Shown: positions 33,110 to 41,038 of the stretch, in pieces
Layout: each line of letters opens with the position of its first letter
How positions within the stretch are numbered: position 1 is the first letter of the stretch
Origin: Ovoidimarina sp039190895
GTDB taxonomy: Bacteria > Pseudomonadota > Alphaproteobacteria > Rhodobacterales > Rhodobacteraceae
Assembly: GCA_039190895.1 (NCBI GenBank)
Contig: JBCCXY010000009.1
Span: 1 to 51,568 of the forward strand
Direction of reading: 5' to 3'
Length of the DNA stretch: 51,568 bases
Notes under the pieces: generated by a model
What the model saw: the letters and a program-made list of their open reading frames with translations, nothing else
What the model was told of the DNA's origin: nothing
Database searches by the model: none
Made by a program: the position numbers and the translations under genes

Positions 33110-35911
33110 TCATGACGTGCTCCGCCGGATGTTTTTGGGTGCCGGGGGCACGGGGGACACGAGGGGATCGAAGGCGGGCTGGGCCTCGGCGGGCGGGGCG
33201 GTTTTCTCGACGCTAACCTTAAGGTCGAACCAGGCCGCCTGCCCGGTGACGGGGTCAGAGTTCGACCAGCGCATACCGTCCCCCTTCTCGGGCAGCAGCT
33301 CTCCGATCAGATGGTTCAGCAGAAAGCCCTTCGTCGCCTCCGGCGCGTCCGCATCGAGCGCCCACGCCCCCTTCCGCTTGCCGATGGCATTCCACGTCCA
33401 GACGGTGTTTTCATTCAGCGCCGCCATATGCGCGACGGGCACCGTGATCTCCCCGTGTGGCGACGTCACCTTCGCCCAGTCGCCGTCCTTAAAGCCCTGC
33501 GCCTTCCAGATCTTTGTCGGCACATACAGCGGATTGGCCCCGTGAATCTGCCGCAGCCAGGCGTTCTGCGTGCCCCAGGAGTGGTACATCGCCATCGGCC
33601 GCTGCGTCAGCGCGTGGATCGTGAACGTCTCGTGCGGTTCGTCGGTCGGGTACCAGATCGGCAGCGGATCGAGGCGCTCGCGGATGCGGGCGCGCAGGTG
33701 GTCCGGCGGCTGCACGCGGCCCTTGCCCTCGGCGGCCATCTGAAAGCGGCGCAGCGGTTCAGAGTACAGGTCAAAGATGTAGGGCGCGGGCTTGTCGCAT
33801 AGCCCGGTTTGCACCGCCCAATCCTGATAGGCCGAGTTCCACGGCTTGTAGTACTCCGCCTCATGCGGGATTTCAGCTGTCCAGAAGCCACCGTTCCTGA
33901 TGTACTGATCGATCTGTGAGGGGTTCGGTGCCCCGCGTCCGTGTTCCTCCCCATTGCCGCGCCACCCGCAAAGCGGGCCCACGCCCGGGCGCCGCTCGTG
34001 CTTGGTGATGTAATCGGCGTAGTCCTTGAACTTCGGCCCGCCGGCGTCATCGACAAACCCCGGCAGCCCCAGCCGGTGGCCCAAGTCGCACAGCACCGAC
34101 TGGAAGCCGCGCACGTCGCGGTCAGGCTCCACCACCGGCCAGCGGATGGCGTCGGCGGCGCGTTCGGCGTCGGATATGGGCCGGTCGAGGATCGAGATAC
34201 AGTCGTGCCGCTCCAGATACGTGGTGTCGGGCAGGATGAGGTCGGCATAGGCCACCATCTCGGACGAGTACGCGTCGGAATAGATGATGTGCGGGATCCT
34301 GTAGGTCCCGTCGGGGTCCTTCGCCGTAAGCATGTCCATCGTCGCACGGGTGTTCATGGACGAGTTCCACGACATATTCGCCATGTAGAGGAACAGCGTG
34401 TCGATCCGATACGGGTCCCCGGCGACGGCGTTCGAGATGACCATGTGCATCAGCCCGTGGGCCGACATCGGGTTTTCCCACGTGTACGCCTTGTCGATCC
34501 GCTGGGGCGTGCCGTCTTTGTGCAGGCACAGGTCCTCCGGCCCATGCGGATAGCCCAGATGCGGCCCCGCCAGCGGCTTCCCCGGGTTCGCGGACGCATG
34601 CGGTTTGGGATGCCCGTGCGTCGGACGAGGGTAGGGCGGCTTGAACCGGAACGACCCGGGAGTCTCGACCGCGCCAAGCAGGATCTGCAGCAGGTGCAGC
34701 GCGCGGCAGGTCTGGAACCCGTTCGTGTGGGCCGAGATGCCCCGCATCGCGTGCATCGAGACAGGCCGCCCGATCATCTTGTCATGCCGTTGGCCGCGGA
34801 AATCCGTCCACGGGCGGTCAAGTTCGATCGCCTGCTCAAACGCCACATGCGCGAGTTCAGCGGCGAGGCCCCGGATACGCTCGGCCGGGATGCCCACCGT
34901 CTCGGCCACGGCCTCGGGTGCGTAGTCGTCAGCAAGATAGCGTTGGGCGATCAGGTGAAACACGGGCACATGCGTCACGCCCGCCTTGCGCCACGTGGCC
35001 GACAGGTCAGGCACCACGTCCGGTGCATCGAACGGACGCGGGGCCCCCGTCGCCCTGTCCCACACCAGCGCTTTGCCGTCGTCGTCTTTCAGGAGCAGCC
35101 CATGGTCCGGCGACCCCTCGTCCATATTCACCAGACACGCTGCGTTCGTGAGCCGCGCGAGGTAGTCGAGATCGACCCGCCCCGCCTTCAGCAGGCAATG
35201 CACCATCGACAGGATGAACAGTCCGTCCGTACCGGGTGTGATCCCGTACCAGTCGTCCGCGACCGCATTGTACCCCGACCGGATCGGGTTGATCCCGATG
35301 ATCCGCGCACCGCGCGCCTTGAGCTTGCCGATGCCGATCTTGATCGGGTTTGACGAATGATCCTCCGCCACCCCGAAGATCAGGAACAGCTTGGTGCGAT
35401 CCCAGTCGGGCTCCCCAAATTCCCAAAACGCGCCGCCCATTGTATAGATGCCGCCCGCGGCCATATTGACGGAGCAGAAGCCGCCATGCGCCGCGAAATT
35501 CGGCGTGCCGAAGGCCTGCGCCCAAAGGCCGGTGAACGACTGCGACTGGTCGCGGCCCGTGAAGAAGGCGAACTTCGACGGGTCCGTCTCGCGCAGCGGT
35601 TTCATCCACGACACCGCCGTTTCCAGCGCCTCGTCCCACGTGATCTCTTCGAATTCGCCCGATCCGCGCGGCCCCACGCGCCGCAGCGGCGCACGCAGGC
35701 GCGACGGCGCCGTGTGTTGCATGATCCCGGCGGCGCCCTTGCCGCAAAGCACGCCCTTGTTCACAGGGTGGTCGCGGTTGCCCTCGATATATGCGACCTC
35801 GCCGTCCTTCATATGCACGTTGATGCCGCAGCGGCAGGCGCACATATAGCACGTGGTCTGGCGGACCTCGTCCGAGACCTTCGGGCTCAGCTCGACTTGA
35901 GGCTGGCTCAC
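33110..35911 (-). CDS. soeA: Sulfite dehydrogenase molybdopterin subunit SoeA
   Basis: 933 residues from GTG 35911, preceded by AGGGGAGGA; the frame runs on to 36031 without a ribosome site. Cys residues 21, 24, 28 and 56 (CYMCACRC and GVLCGKG) bind a [4Fe-4S] cluster. The Mo-bis-MGD fold follows, with GGFCSVNMAAGG giving the likely Cys ligand to Mo. There is no Tat signal, so the enzyme faces the cytoplasm, as known for SoeA, and unlike DmsA or TtrA. It oxidises sulfite to sulfate. Organisation soeA - DUF6882 - soeB - soeC on one strand. Alternative: a related DMSO- or polysulfide-reductase; the missing Tat signal argues against. Confidence 0.85.
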   Translation of the reverse strand: MSQPQVELSPKVSDEVRQTTCYMCACRCGINVHMKDGEVAYIEGNRDHPVNKGVLCGKGAAGIMQHTAPSRLRAPLRRVGPRGSGEFEEITWDEALETAVSWMKPLRETDPSKFAFFTGRDQSQSFTGLWAQAFGTPNFAAHGGFCSVNMAAGGIYTMGGAFWEFGEPDWDRTKLFLIFGVAEDHSSNPIKIGIGKLKARGARIIGINPIRSGYNAVADDWYGITPGTDGLFILSMVHCLLKAGRVDLDYLARLTNAACLVNMDEGSPDHGLLLKDDDGKALVWDRATGAPRPFDAPDVVPDLSATWRKAGVTHVPVFHLIAQRYLADDYAPEAVAETVGIPAERIRGLAAELAHVAFEQAIELDRPWTDFRGQRHDKMIGRPVSMHAMRGISAHTNGFQTCRALHLLQILLGAVETPGSFRFKPPYPRPTHGHPKPHASANPGKPLAGPHLGYPHGPEDLCLHKDGTPQRIDKAYTWENPMSAHGLMHMVISNAVAGDPYRIDTLFLYMANMSWNSSMNTRATMDMLTAKDPDGTYRIPHIIYSDAYSSEMVAYADLILPDTTYLERHDCISILDRPISDAERAADAIRWPVVEPDRDVRGFQSVLCDLGHRLGLPGFVDDAGGPKFKDYADYITKHERRPGVGPLCGWRGNGEEHGRGAPNPSQIDQYIRNGGFWTAEIPHEAEYYKPWNSAYQDWAVQTGLCDKPAPYIFDLYSEPLRRFQMAAEGKGRVQPPDHLRARIRERLDPLPIWYPTDEPHETFTIHALTQRPMAMYHSWGTQNAWLRQIHGANPLYVPTKIWKAQGFKDGDWAKVTSPHGEITVPVAHMAALNENTVWTWNAIGKRKGAWALDADAPEATKGFLLNHLIGELLPEKGDGMRWSNSDPVTGQAAWFDLKVSVEKTAPPAEAQPAFDPLVSPVPPAPKNIRRSTS

Positions 35912-35963
35912 CGGCTTGCATCCTCCCCTACGCCTGCAGAGCGAGGAGATCATCGCGCCAACA

Positions 35964-35998
35964 GGTAAAAATTGAGACAAATAGTCCCGTTTTTTACC
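35964..35998. promoter_or_regulatory. 35-bp imperfect palindrome between a GT2 gene and soeA
   Basis: Outer arms GGTAAAAA and TTTTTACC, with inner GAGAC/GTCCC around AAATA. It starts 8 bases after the GT2 stop and ends about 50 bases before the soeA start. It could terminate the GT2 transcript or be an operator for the soe operon; no T run follows on the minus strand, favouring the operator. Confidence 0.4.
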
Positions 35999-36005
35999 GT
36001 TAAGG

Positions 36006-37007
36006 CTAGAGCTTTCCTGCCAGGGCCGCAAGCCTGAGGACGATGTTAGCTGCCGGAGTCTGTCGGTAAATCCGAAGCTGCCGCAGCGCCGCGAGTCGCC
36101 GGAACGGGGTGAGCGAGCGAGTGCACTCGAATTCAGAGAGCATATTGCGGTTCTCCGGCGTCAGCAGCGGCGACACGGCTTTCAACGCCTGCACGTTGAC
36201 ATCCGCCCAGTCCGTCAACTGACCCCGGGCCACCGCGCAAAGCCTGTCGAAGCGCGCCCATGGCCCCTGGTTCGCGCCGACATGGTTCTGCGTGTGCTGG
36301 CGATACAGCACGTGCGGATCCTCATCAAAAATCACCTGACCGCCCGCCCCGGTGATCAGCAAATAGGCGAACCAATCATGCGCGACGACGTCGGATGCCG
36401 CTTCGGCGCCCGTGCGCAGCAGCCGTGCGGCTGTTTCGTTCATGACAATCGTGTTCCCCGCCGCGATGTTCTGGACCAGCGCATTGCCGAACGAGGGCGG
36501 GCGCCGAAACCGGGGCGACAGGCCTTGCCGTTGAAGCCGGGCGTCCGTGACAATCGTTCGGCCGCAATAAAGCGCGGGCAGGTGCGCGGGCACGTCGTTC
36601 AGAAAGCCCATCGCCCGTTCCAGCTTTTCCGGCATCCAGACGTCATCCTGATCCGAAAACGCAATCGCACCGGAAGGTGCGGCGCGCACAAGTTGCAGGA
36701 ACGCCTGCGCGGCGCCCAGCCGACGCTTGTTTCGCAGCACCCTGATGTTCCGGTTGCGGAGCGTAGAGGCAAAGGCTTTGGCAATCGTCGGGCCGGTGTC
36801 GTCCGACGCGTCGTCGTGAATGAGAAGAGACCAGTTCCGATGCGTCTGTCGGGCGATGCTGTCGAGCTGCTCTGGCAGATACCGGGCGCCGTTGTACAGG
36901 GCCATCAGGATCGTCACCGGCGGTACCGGGATGCGGATCGGCGGAAATCCCCGCCGTTGGGTCGTGGGGCGACCTTGGTAAACGGGCAGGTAAGGAATCA
37001 CTGGCAT
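36006..37007 (-). CDS. Glycosyltransferase family 2
   Basis: 333 residues. VTILMALYNGARYLPEQLDSI, LLIHDDASDD and AFSDQDDVWMPEKL give a complete GT-A donor/metal site of the rhamnosyltransferase type (RfbF/WbbL-like). No membrane segment. AGAAGGGAT precedes ATG 37007. It is divergent from the next glycosyltransferase (60-base gap), so the three transferases around 36-39.7 kb may form a second small glycan locus. Substrate unknown. Confidence 0.88.
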   Translation of the reverse strand: MPVIPYLPVYQGRPTTQRRGFPPIRIPVPPVTILMALYNGARYLPEQLDSIARQTHRNWSLLIHDDASDDTGPTIAKAFASTLRNRNIRVLRNKRRLGAAQAFLQLVRAAPSGAIAFSDQDDVWMPEKLERAMGFLNDVPAHLPALYCGRTIVTDARLQRQGLSPRFRRPPSFGNALVQNIAAGNTIVMNETAARLLRTGAEAASDVVAHDWFAYLLITGAGGQVIFDEDPHVLYRQHTQNHVGANQGPWARFDRLCAVARGQLTDWADVNVQALKAVSPLLTPENRNMLSEFECTRSLTPFRRLAALRQLRIYRQTPAANIVLRLAALAGKL

Positions 37008-37067
37008 ATCCCTTCTGGCGGCCAGGAATGGTCGGCAAGCATATTCGGATGGGAGCGTTAATTTCGG

Positions 37068-38381
37068 ATGACCAGATGGCTTGGCGTGTTTCGCAAAGAT
37101 CGGGTGGTGCAGTTCTTTCGCGTCCTAAGACGGAACGGGCTGAGGGAGGCGATGCGCCGCGCCCGCGTCCACATCCGCGCCCTCGCTTTGGGGGTGGAGC
37201 CGTCGGCTGTTTCCCAGCCCGCCGGGCCGGCGCCCATTGCGAACCGCTTTGATTTCGCGCCGGTTTGGCGCGATCTGGCGCAGGTCCAGGCGTTCGGCAT
37301 CTCGCAGGCCCCGGCGGTTCTGATGCAACGGCGTGCGGTCGCGCTGATTGGCGACCTCAACCTGCCGCAATGCCGGAAGTACCGCGTTGAGCAGATGGAT
37401 GAGCTTCTGGCGACCGAAGACATCGCCTACCAATACGCGCATTTCGAAGACGTGCCCCGATGTCGCGAAATCCTGCAGGACGCCACACATCTGGTGCTCT
37501 ACCGCCTTGGCCGGTCGGACCTTGCGACGATGTACCTGTATGAGGCGCGGCGGCTGCGTTTGCCGGTGCTGTATGACATCGACGACCCGCTGTTTTCCGT
37601 CTCGGCCTATGAAACCTACGCGAACATGGAGGGGCTAAGTCCGCAGGAAAAGGCACATTTCGTAAATGAGGCACCGCTTTATGCCGACGTGATGAACATG
37701 GCGGATGCGGTATCACTGTCGACCCCAGGGCTGATGGCGCATGCCAGTTGCTATTCGGTTCGGCCCGCGTACCTCCGCCGGAATTTCGCGGATCGTGAGA
37801 CGTTGGCGGCGGGTGCCCAGGCCATGTCGCGCAGGCGGAGGCGGACGGGGCCAACGGTCGCGGTGGCAAGCGGGTCTCGCGGGCACGGGGCGGACCTTGC
37901 GGTGATTCAGGACGATCTGGTGACGTGGTTGGAGGGCGGTTCGGACCGCAACGTCGTGTTGTTGGGGCATCTGGATCGGGACGGGTTCCCCGACAGCGTG
38001 CGGCCGCAGGTCTCGGTCACGCCGTTCACGCGGTATTCAACCTATCTGGGGCATCTGGCGTCTGCCGACGCTGCGATTGTGCCCCTCGCCGACGACCCCT
38101 TCAACCGCTGCAAAAGCAGCGTGCGGGCGATTGATGCGGCGGCGGCGGGCGTGCCTGTGCTTGTGTCGAATGTGGGCGACCTCAACGCGGTCGTGCGCGA
38201 CGGTGAGACGGGGCTCGTGGTGCCTGAGGGCGGATGGGGCAGCGCGCTGGCGCATGTGCTTGATCAGGCGACGATGGAGCAGATGGGCCGCAACGCGCGC
38301 GCCAACATCGAACGACGCTGGTCCGCCCATGCGGCGCCGCCCATCGTTGACCCCGGTCTGCTGCGCTGGGTCGCGGCATAG
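37068..38381 (+). CDS. Glycosyltransferase, GT1/GT4-like (DIDD motif)
   Basis: 437 residues. Central LPVLYDIDDPLFSVSAY near residue 169 and a C-terminal GVPVLVSNVGDLNAVVRDGETGLVV match the family also encoded at 4090-5214. An N-terminal basic region (RRNGLREAMRRARVHIRA) may touch the membrane. GGGAG lies about 12 bases before ATG 37068. Followed after 10 bases by a GT4 gene on the same strand, so the two are likely co-transcribed. Confidence 0.8.
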   Translation: MTRWLGVFRKDRVVQFFRVLRRNGLREAMRRARVHIRALALGVEPSAVSQPAGPAPIANRFDFAPVWRDLAQVQAFGISQAPAVLMQRRAVALIGDLNLPQCRKYRVEQMDELLATEDIAYQYAHFEDVPRCREILQDATHLVLYRLGRSDLATMYLYEARRLRLPVLYDIDDPLFSVSAYETYANMEGLSPQEKAHFVNEAPLYADVMNMADAVSLSTPGLMAHASCYSVRPAYLRRNFADRETLAAGAQAMSRRRRRTGPTVAVASGSRGHGADLAVIQDDLVTWLEGGSDRNVVLLGHLDRDGFPDSVRPQVSVTPFTRYSTYLGHLASADAAIVPLADDPFNRCKSSVRAIDAAAAGVPVLVSNVGDLNAVVRDGETGLVVPEGGWGSALAHVLDQATMEQMGRNARANIERRWSAHAAPPIVDPGLLRWVAA

Positions 38382-38391
38382 GGGGCGCGCC

Positions 38392-39672
38392 ATGCATGTG
38401 ATGATCATCAACGTTTTCTTCGCGCCGCAAAGCTACGGCGGCGCGACGCTTGTGGCCGAACAGGTGGCGCAGCACCTGATGGCAGATCACGGTGTGCAGG
38501 TCAGCGCGGTCTCGGCAATGTCGCGGGCCGACCTTCAGCCCTACGCGATCCTCAAGGCCGAGGTTGGCGGCGTTGTGAACCGCATGATCAACCTGCCCGC
38601 CGACCGCAGCTATCCCCTGCGCTACGCCAACCCTGACGTGGCCGAGCGGATCACACGGATCGTTCGCCAGGTGCAGCCCGACCTTGTTCACGTGCATTGC
38701 GTGCAGGACATCGGCGCTGACGTGCTGGCCGCGCTGCACGGACTCGGGGTGCCAACGGTGCTTTCGCTGCACGACTTCTGGTGGCTGTGTGAGCGGCAAT
38801 TCATGGTGCGTCTCGACGGCACCTATTGCGCGCAGGACCCGGTCCGGATCGAGGGATGCCGCGGCTGCGTTGACGACTTCGCGCGCGCTCAGGCGCGGCA
38901 GTCACGGCTCGACATGCTTGCGCCGATGGCTGACCTCATCACCTGTCCGGGGGAATTCGCTCGGGGACTGTATGCGCGTTCTGGCTTTCCGTCGGATCGC
39001 CTCACCGTGTGGGAAAACGGCGTGCGCCCCCCGGGCCCTGACTTTTTCGCAGCACAAAAGGCCCGGCGCGAACGTGACCCTCGCCACGTCTTCGGCTTTG
39101 TCGGCGGCCCTTCCGCGATCAAGGGCTGGCCACTTCTGCAGGATACGTTCAGCAGCGTCCCACGCGGCGACTTCTGCGGCCTTCTGGTTGACGGCAGCCT
39201 GGATGGCTCGTGGTACGCGGGGCGAGACCTGACGCGGATGTCGGGGGAATGGTCGGTCGTGCCGCGCTATGGTCAGGACGAGATCGACGGGTTTTTCTCC
39301 CAGATCGACACGCTCCTTTTCTTGTCCCAATGGAAAGAGACGTTTGGCCTGACTATCCGTGAGGCGCTGGTCCGCGGCGTCCGCGTGATCCAGACCGACA
39401 GTGGCGGCACGATGGAACACGGCGCAGCCGAACACGCCCGCGTTGTCCCAATCGGCTGCACCCCATCGCACCTGCTGACCGAGGTTATGGGCGCCCTCGA
39501 TGGCCCCCGTGGCGGCCCCCCGATCTGGGTCCGCACCTATGCCGAACAGGCCACGGACTTCCTCAGCCTCGTGCGCCCCCTCCTTGGCCAAACGATTCCT
39601 TTCGCCCGACCCAAGAGCAATGCCGATATGTTCCGCTCTGGCCGGGATCTCTCGGTCGAGGTGGCGGAGTAG
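38392..39672 (+). CDS. Glycosyltransferase family 4
   Basis: 426 residues from ATG 38392 (AGGGGG upstream); the frame is open to 38077 but that part is the previous gene read out of frame. MIINVFFAPQSYGGATLVAEQVA, VLSLHDFWWLCERQFM and FLSQWKETFGLTIREALVRG are GT4 landmarks; a Cys-rich turn (IEGCRGCVDDF) follows the DFWWLC motif as in many exopolysaccharide GT4 enzymes. Acts at the cytoplasmic face. Substrate unknown. Confidence 0.9.
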   Translation: MHVMIINVFFAPQSYGGATLVAEQVAQHLMADHGVQVSAVSAMSRADLQPYAILKAEVGGVVNRMINLPADRSYPLRYANPDVAERITRIVRQVQPDLVHVHCVQDIGADVLAALHGLGVPTVLSLHDFWWLCERQFMVRLDGTYCAQDPVRIEGCRGCVDDFARAQARQSRLDMLAPMADLITCPGEFARGLYARSGFPSDRLTVWENGVRPPGPDFFAAQKARRERDPRHVFGFVGGPSAIKGWPLLQDTFSSVPRGDFCGLLVDGSLDGSWYAGRDLTRMSGEWSVVPRYGQDEIDGFFSQIDTLLFLSQWKETFGLTIREALVRGVRVIQTDSGGTMEHGAAEHARVVPIGCTPSHLLTEVMGALDGPRGGPPIWVRTYAEQATDFLSLVRPLLGQTIPFARPKSNADMFRSGRDLSVEVAE

Positions 39673-39684
39673 GGTTGCGGGCGC

Positions 39685-39729
39685 GACGGAAAATGGGATT
39701 TTCCGTCACGATTTCTGCATCAGAAATCG
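39685..39729. other. Two adjacent perfect hairpins
   Basis: GACGGAAAAT-GGG-ATTTTCCGTC (39685-39707, 10-bp arms) is followed directly by CGATTTCTG-CAT-CAGAAATCG (39709-39729, 9-bp arms). They lie 13 bases after the glycosyltransferase stop. The pair could end that transcript, but the symmetry is more like a REP-type repeat than a classic terminator. Confidence 0.55.
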
Positions 39730-39798
39730 TCTTCGCGGTACCGCCTGGCAGTTGTTGCACACGCGGGCCGAGGCTCATCGGTTTTTGCCAGATTCCTC

Positions 39799-39827
39799 TT
39801 GATCGGGCCGGGCCTGCCGCCTATACG
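39799..39827 (+). promoter_or_regulatory. Sigma-70-type promoter for rpmI-rplT
   Basis: TTGATC (39799-39804) and TATACG (39822-39827) are spaced by exactly 17 bases, 74 bases before the rpmI start. The leader between could hold autoregulatory structure, but I did not resolve one. Confidence 0.55.
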
Positions 39828-39900
39828 GCGCGTTCAATCATGCATCCGGCCACAGTGGCATGCCGAGGTGCGTTGTACGACCGACCGATAGGAGACGGAA

Positions 39901-40101
39901 ATGCCCAAAATGAAGACGAAGTCGAGCGCCAAGAAGCGCTTCAAGGTGACGGCCAAAGGCAAGGTCATCAGAGCCCAGGCCGGCAAGCGGCACGGCATGA
40001 TCAAGCGGACCCGCAAGTTCATTCGCAACGCACGTGGCACGACCACGCTCAGCGCCCCTGACGCGAAGATCGTCAAGGGCTTCATGCCCTACGACCGCTA
40101 A
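39901..40101 (+). CDS. rpmI: 50S ribosomal protein bL35
   Basis: 66 residues. MPKMKTKSSAKKRFKVTAKG and KRTRKFIRNARG are the bL35 signature; the length is standard. ATG 39901 is preceded by AGGAGA. First gene of the rpmI-rplT operon, 14 bases before rplT. Confidence 0.98.
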   Translation: MPKMKTKSSAKKRFKVTAKGKVIRAQAGKRHGMIKRTRKFIRNARGTTTLSAPDAKIVKGFMPYDR

Positions 40102-40115
40102 GGAGGACCGGACCC

Positions 40116-40481
40116 ATGTCACGCGTAACAAGCGGAAAAGTCACCCACGCCCGCCACAAGAAGGTCATCAAGGCCGCCAAAGGCTATTACGGGCGTCGCT
40201 CGAACGCCTTCAAGACCGCTACGCAGGCTGTCGACAAGGCGAACCAGTACGCCACCCGCGACCGCAAGAACCGCAAGCGCAACTTCCGCGCGCTTTGGAT
40301 CCAGCGGATCAACGCAGCCGTCCGCGCACATGACGAATCGCTGACGTATTCGCGCTTTATCAACGGCTTGACGCTGGCCGGGATCGAGGTGGACCGGAAA
40401 GTCCTCGCCGACCTCGCTGTGAATGAGCCCGAGGCGTTTGCCGCCATCGTGGATCAGGCCAAAGGCGCGCTGCCCGCGTAA
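40116..40481 (+). CDS. rplT: 50S ribosomal protein bL20
   Basis: 121 residues. VTHARHKKVIKAAKGYYGRRSN, RDRKNRKRNFRALWIQRIN and SRFINGLTLAGIEVDRKVLADLA are diagnostic. bL20 is an early 23S rRNA assembly protein and in many bacteria represses its own operon. AAGGAGG lies just before ATG 40116. A strong terminator follows. Confidence 0.98.
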   Translation: MSRVTSGKVTHARHKKVIKAAKGYYGRRSNAFKTATQAVDKANQYATRDRKNRKRNFRALWIQRINAAVRAHDESLTYSRFINGLTLAGIEVDRKVLADLAVNEPEAFAAIVDQAKGALPA

Positions 40482-40501
40482 GCGCCGCCGCGCGACCAAC
40501 G

Positions 40502-40527
40502 AAAAGGCCGCCCTGGGGCGGCCTTTT
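40502..40527 (+). terminator. Rho-independent terminator after rplT
   Basis: A perfect 12-bp stem AAAAGGCCGCCC / GGGCGGCCTTTT with a 2-base loop, 21 bases after the rplT stop, ends in TTTT. Thus pheS, 1.9 kb on, is transcribed separately. Confidence 0.9.
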
Positions 40528-40597
40528 GCATGTGACAACCTTGTTATGTGAAATCCCGCGGATCGTGTTAGCCTGTTTCCATCTTGGGAGGGCTAAC

Positions 40598-41038
40598 ATG
40601 ATCCGTACACTGACTATTTCTTCGATTATCGCGCTGGCCGCCACCGCCAGTTTCGCACAAGAGACGCCGTCGCCGGAGGGCGCGACGGTCTATTTCGCGA
40701 ACGTCTCGGACGGGGACACCATCGCGCAAGGATCGACCATTGTGTTCGGCCTGTCCGGTATGGGCGTGGCCCCGGCAGGGGTCGAAAACGAAAACACGGG
40801 GCACCATCACCTGCTGAAGAACCGCCCCCCGCTGGGCGAGGGGGAGTTCGGCGCCGACGAATTCGAGATTGCCATCCCGGCCGATGAGAACCACCAGCAT
40901 TTCGGCGGTGGTCAAACCGAGGTCGCGCTCGACCTGCCGCCCGGCACGCACACGCTGCAACTGGTGCTGGGGGATGCCTTCCACGTCCCCCACAACCCGC
41001 CGGTCGTGTCGGATGTGATCACGGTCACGGTTGAGTAA
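40598..41038 (+). CDS. DUF4399 family periplasmic protein
   Basis: 146 residues. A Sec signal peptide covers about 1-20 (TLTISSIIALAATASFAQ, cut after Ala). The mature part has VYFANVSDGDTI, ENTGHHHLLKN, NHQHFGGGQTE and LQLVLGDAFHVPHNPPV, the DUF4399 pattern with several conserved His that may bind metal. GGGAGGG sits 6 bases before ATG 40598. Function unknown. Confidence 0.88.
   Translation: MIRTLTISSIIALAATASFAQETPSPEGATVYFANVSDGDTIAQGSTIVFGLSGMGVAPAGVENENTGHHHLLKNRPPLGEGEFGADEFEIAIPADENHQHFGGGQTEVALDLPPGTHTLQLVLGDAFHVPHNPPVVSDVITVTVE

Noticed and set aside
33941..35353. 470-codon open frame on the plus strand
   Set aside because: It is the reverse of soeA; Arg/His/Pro-rich composition and no motif. 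A GC-rich shadow frame.
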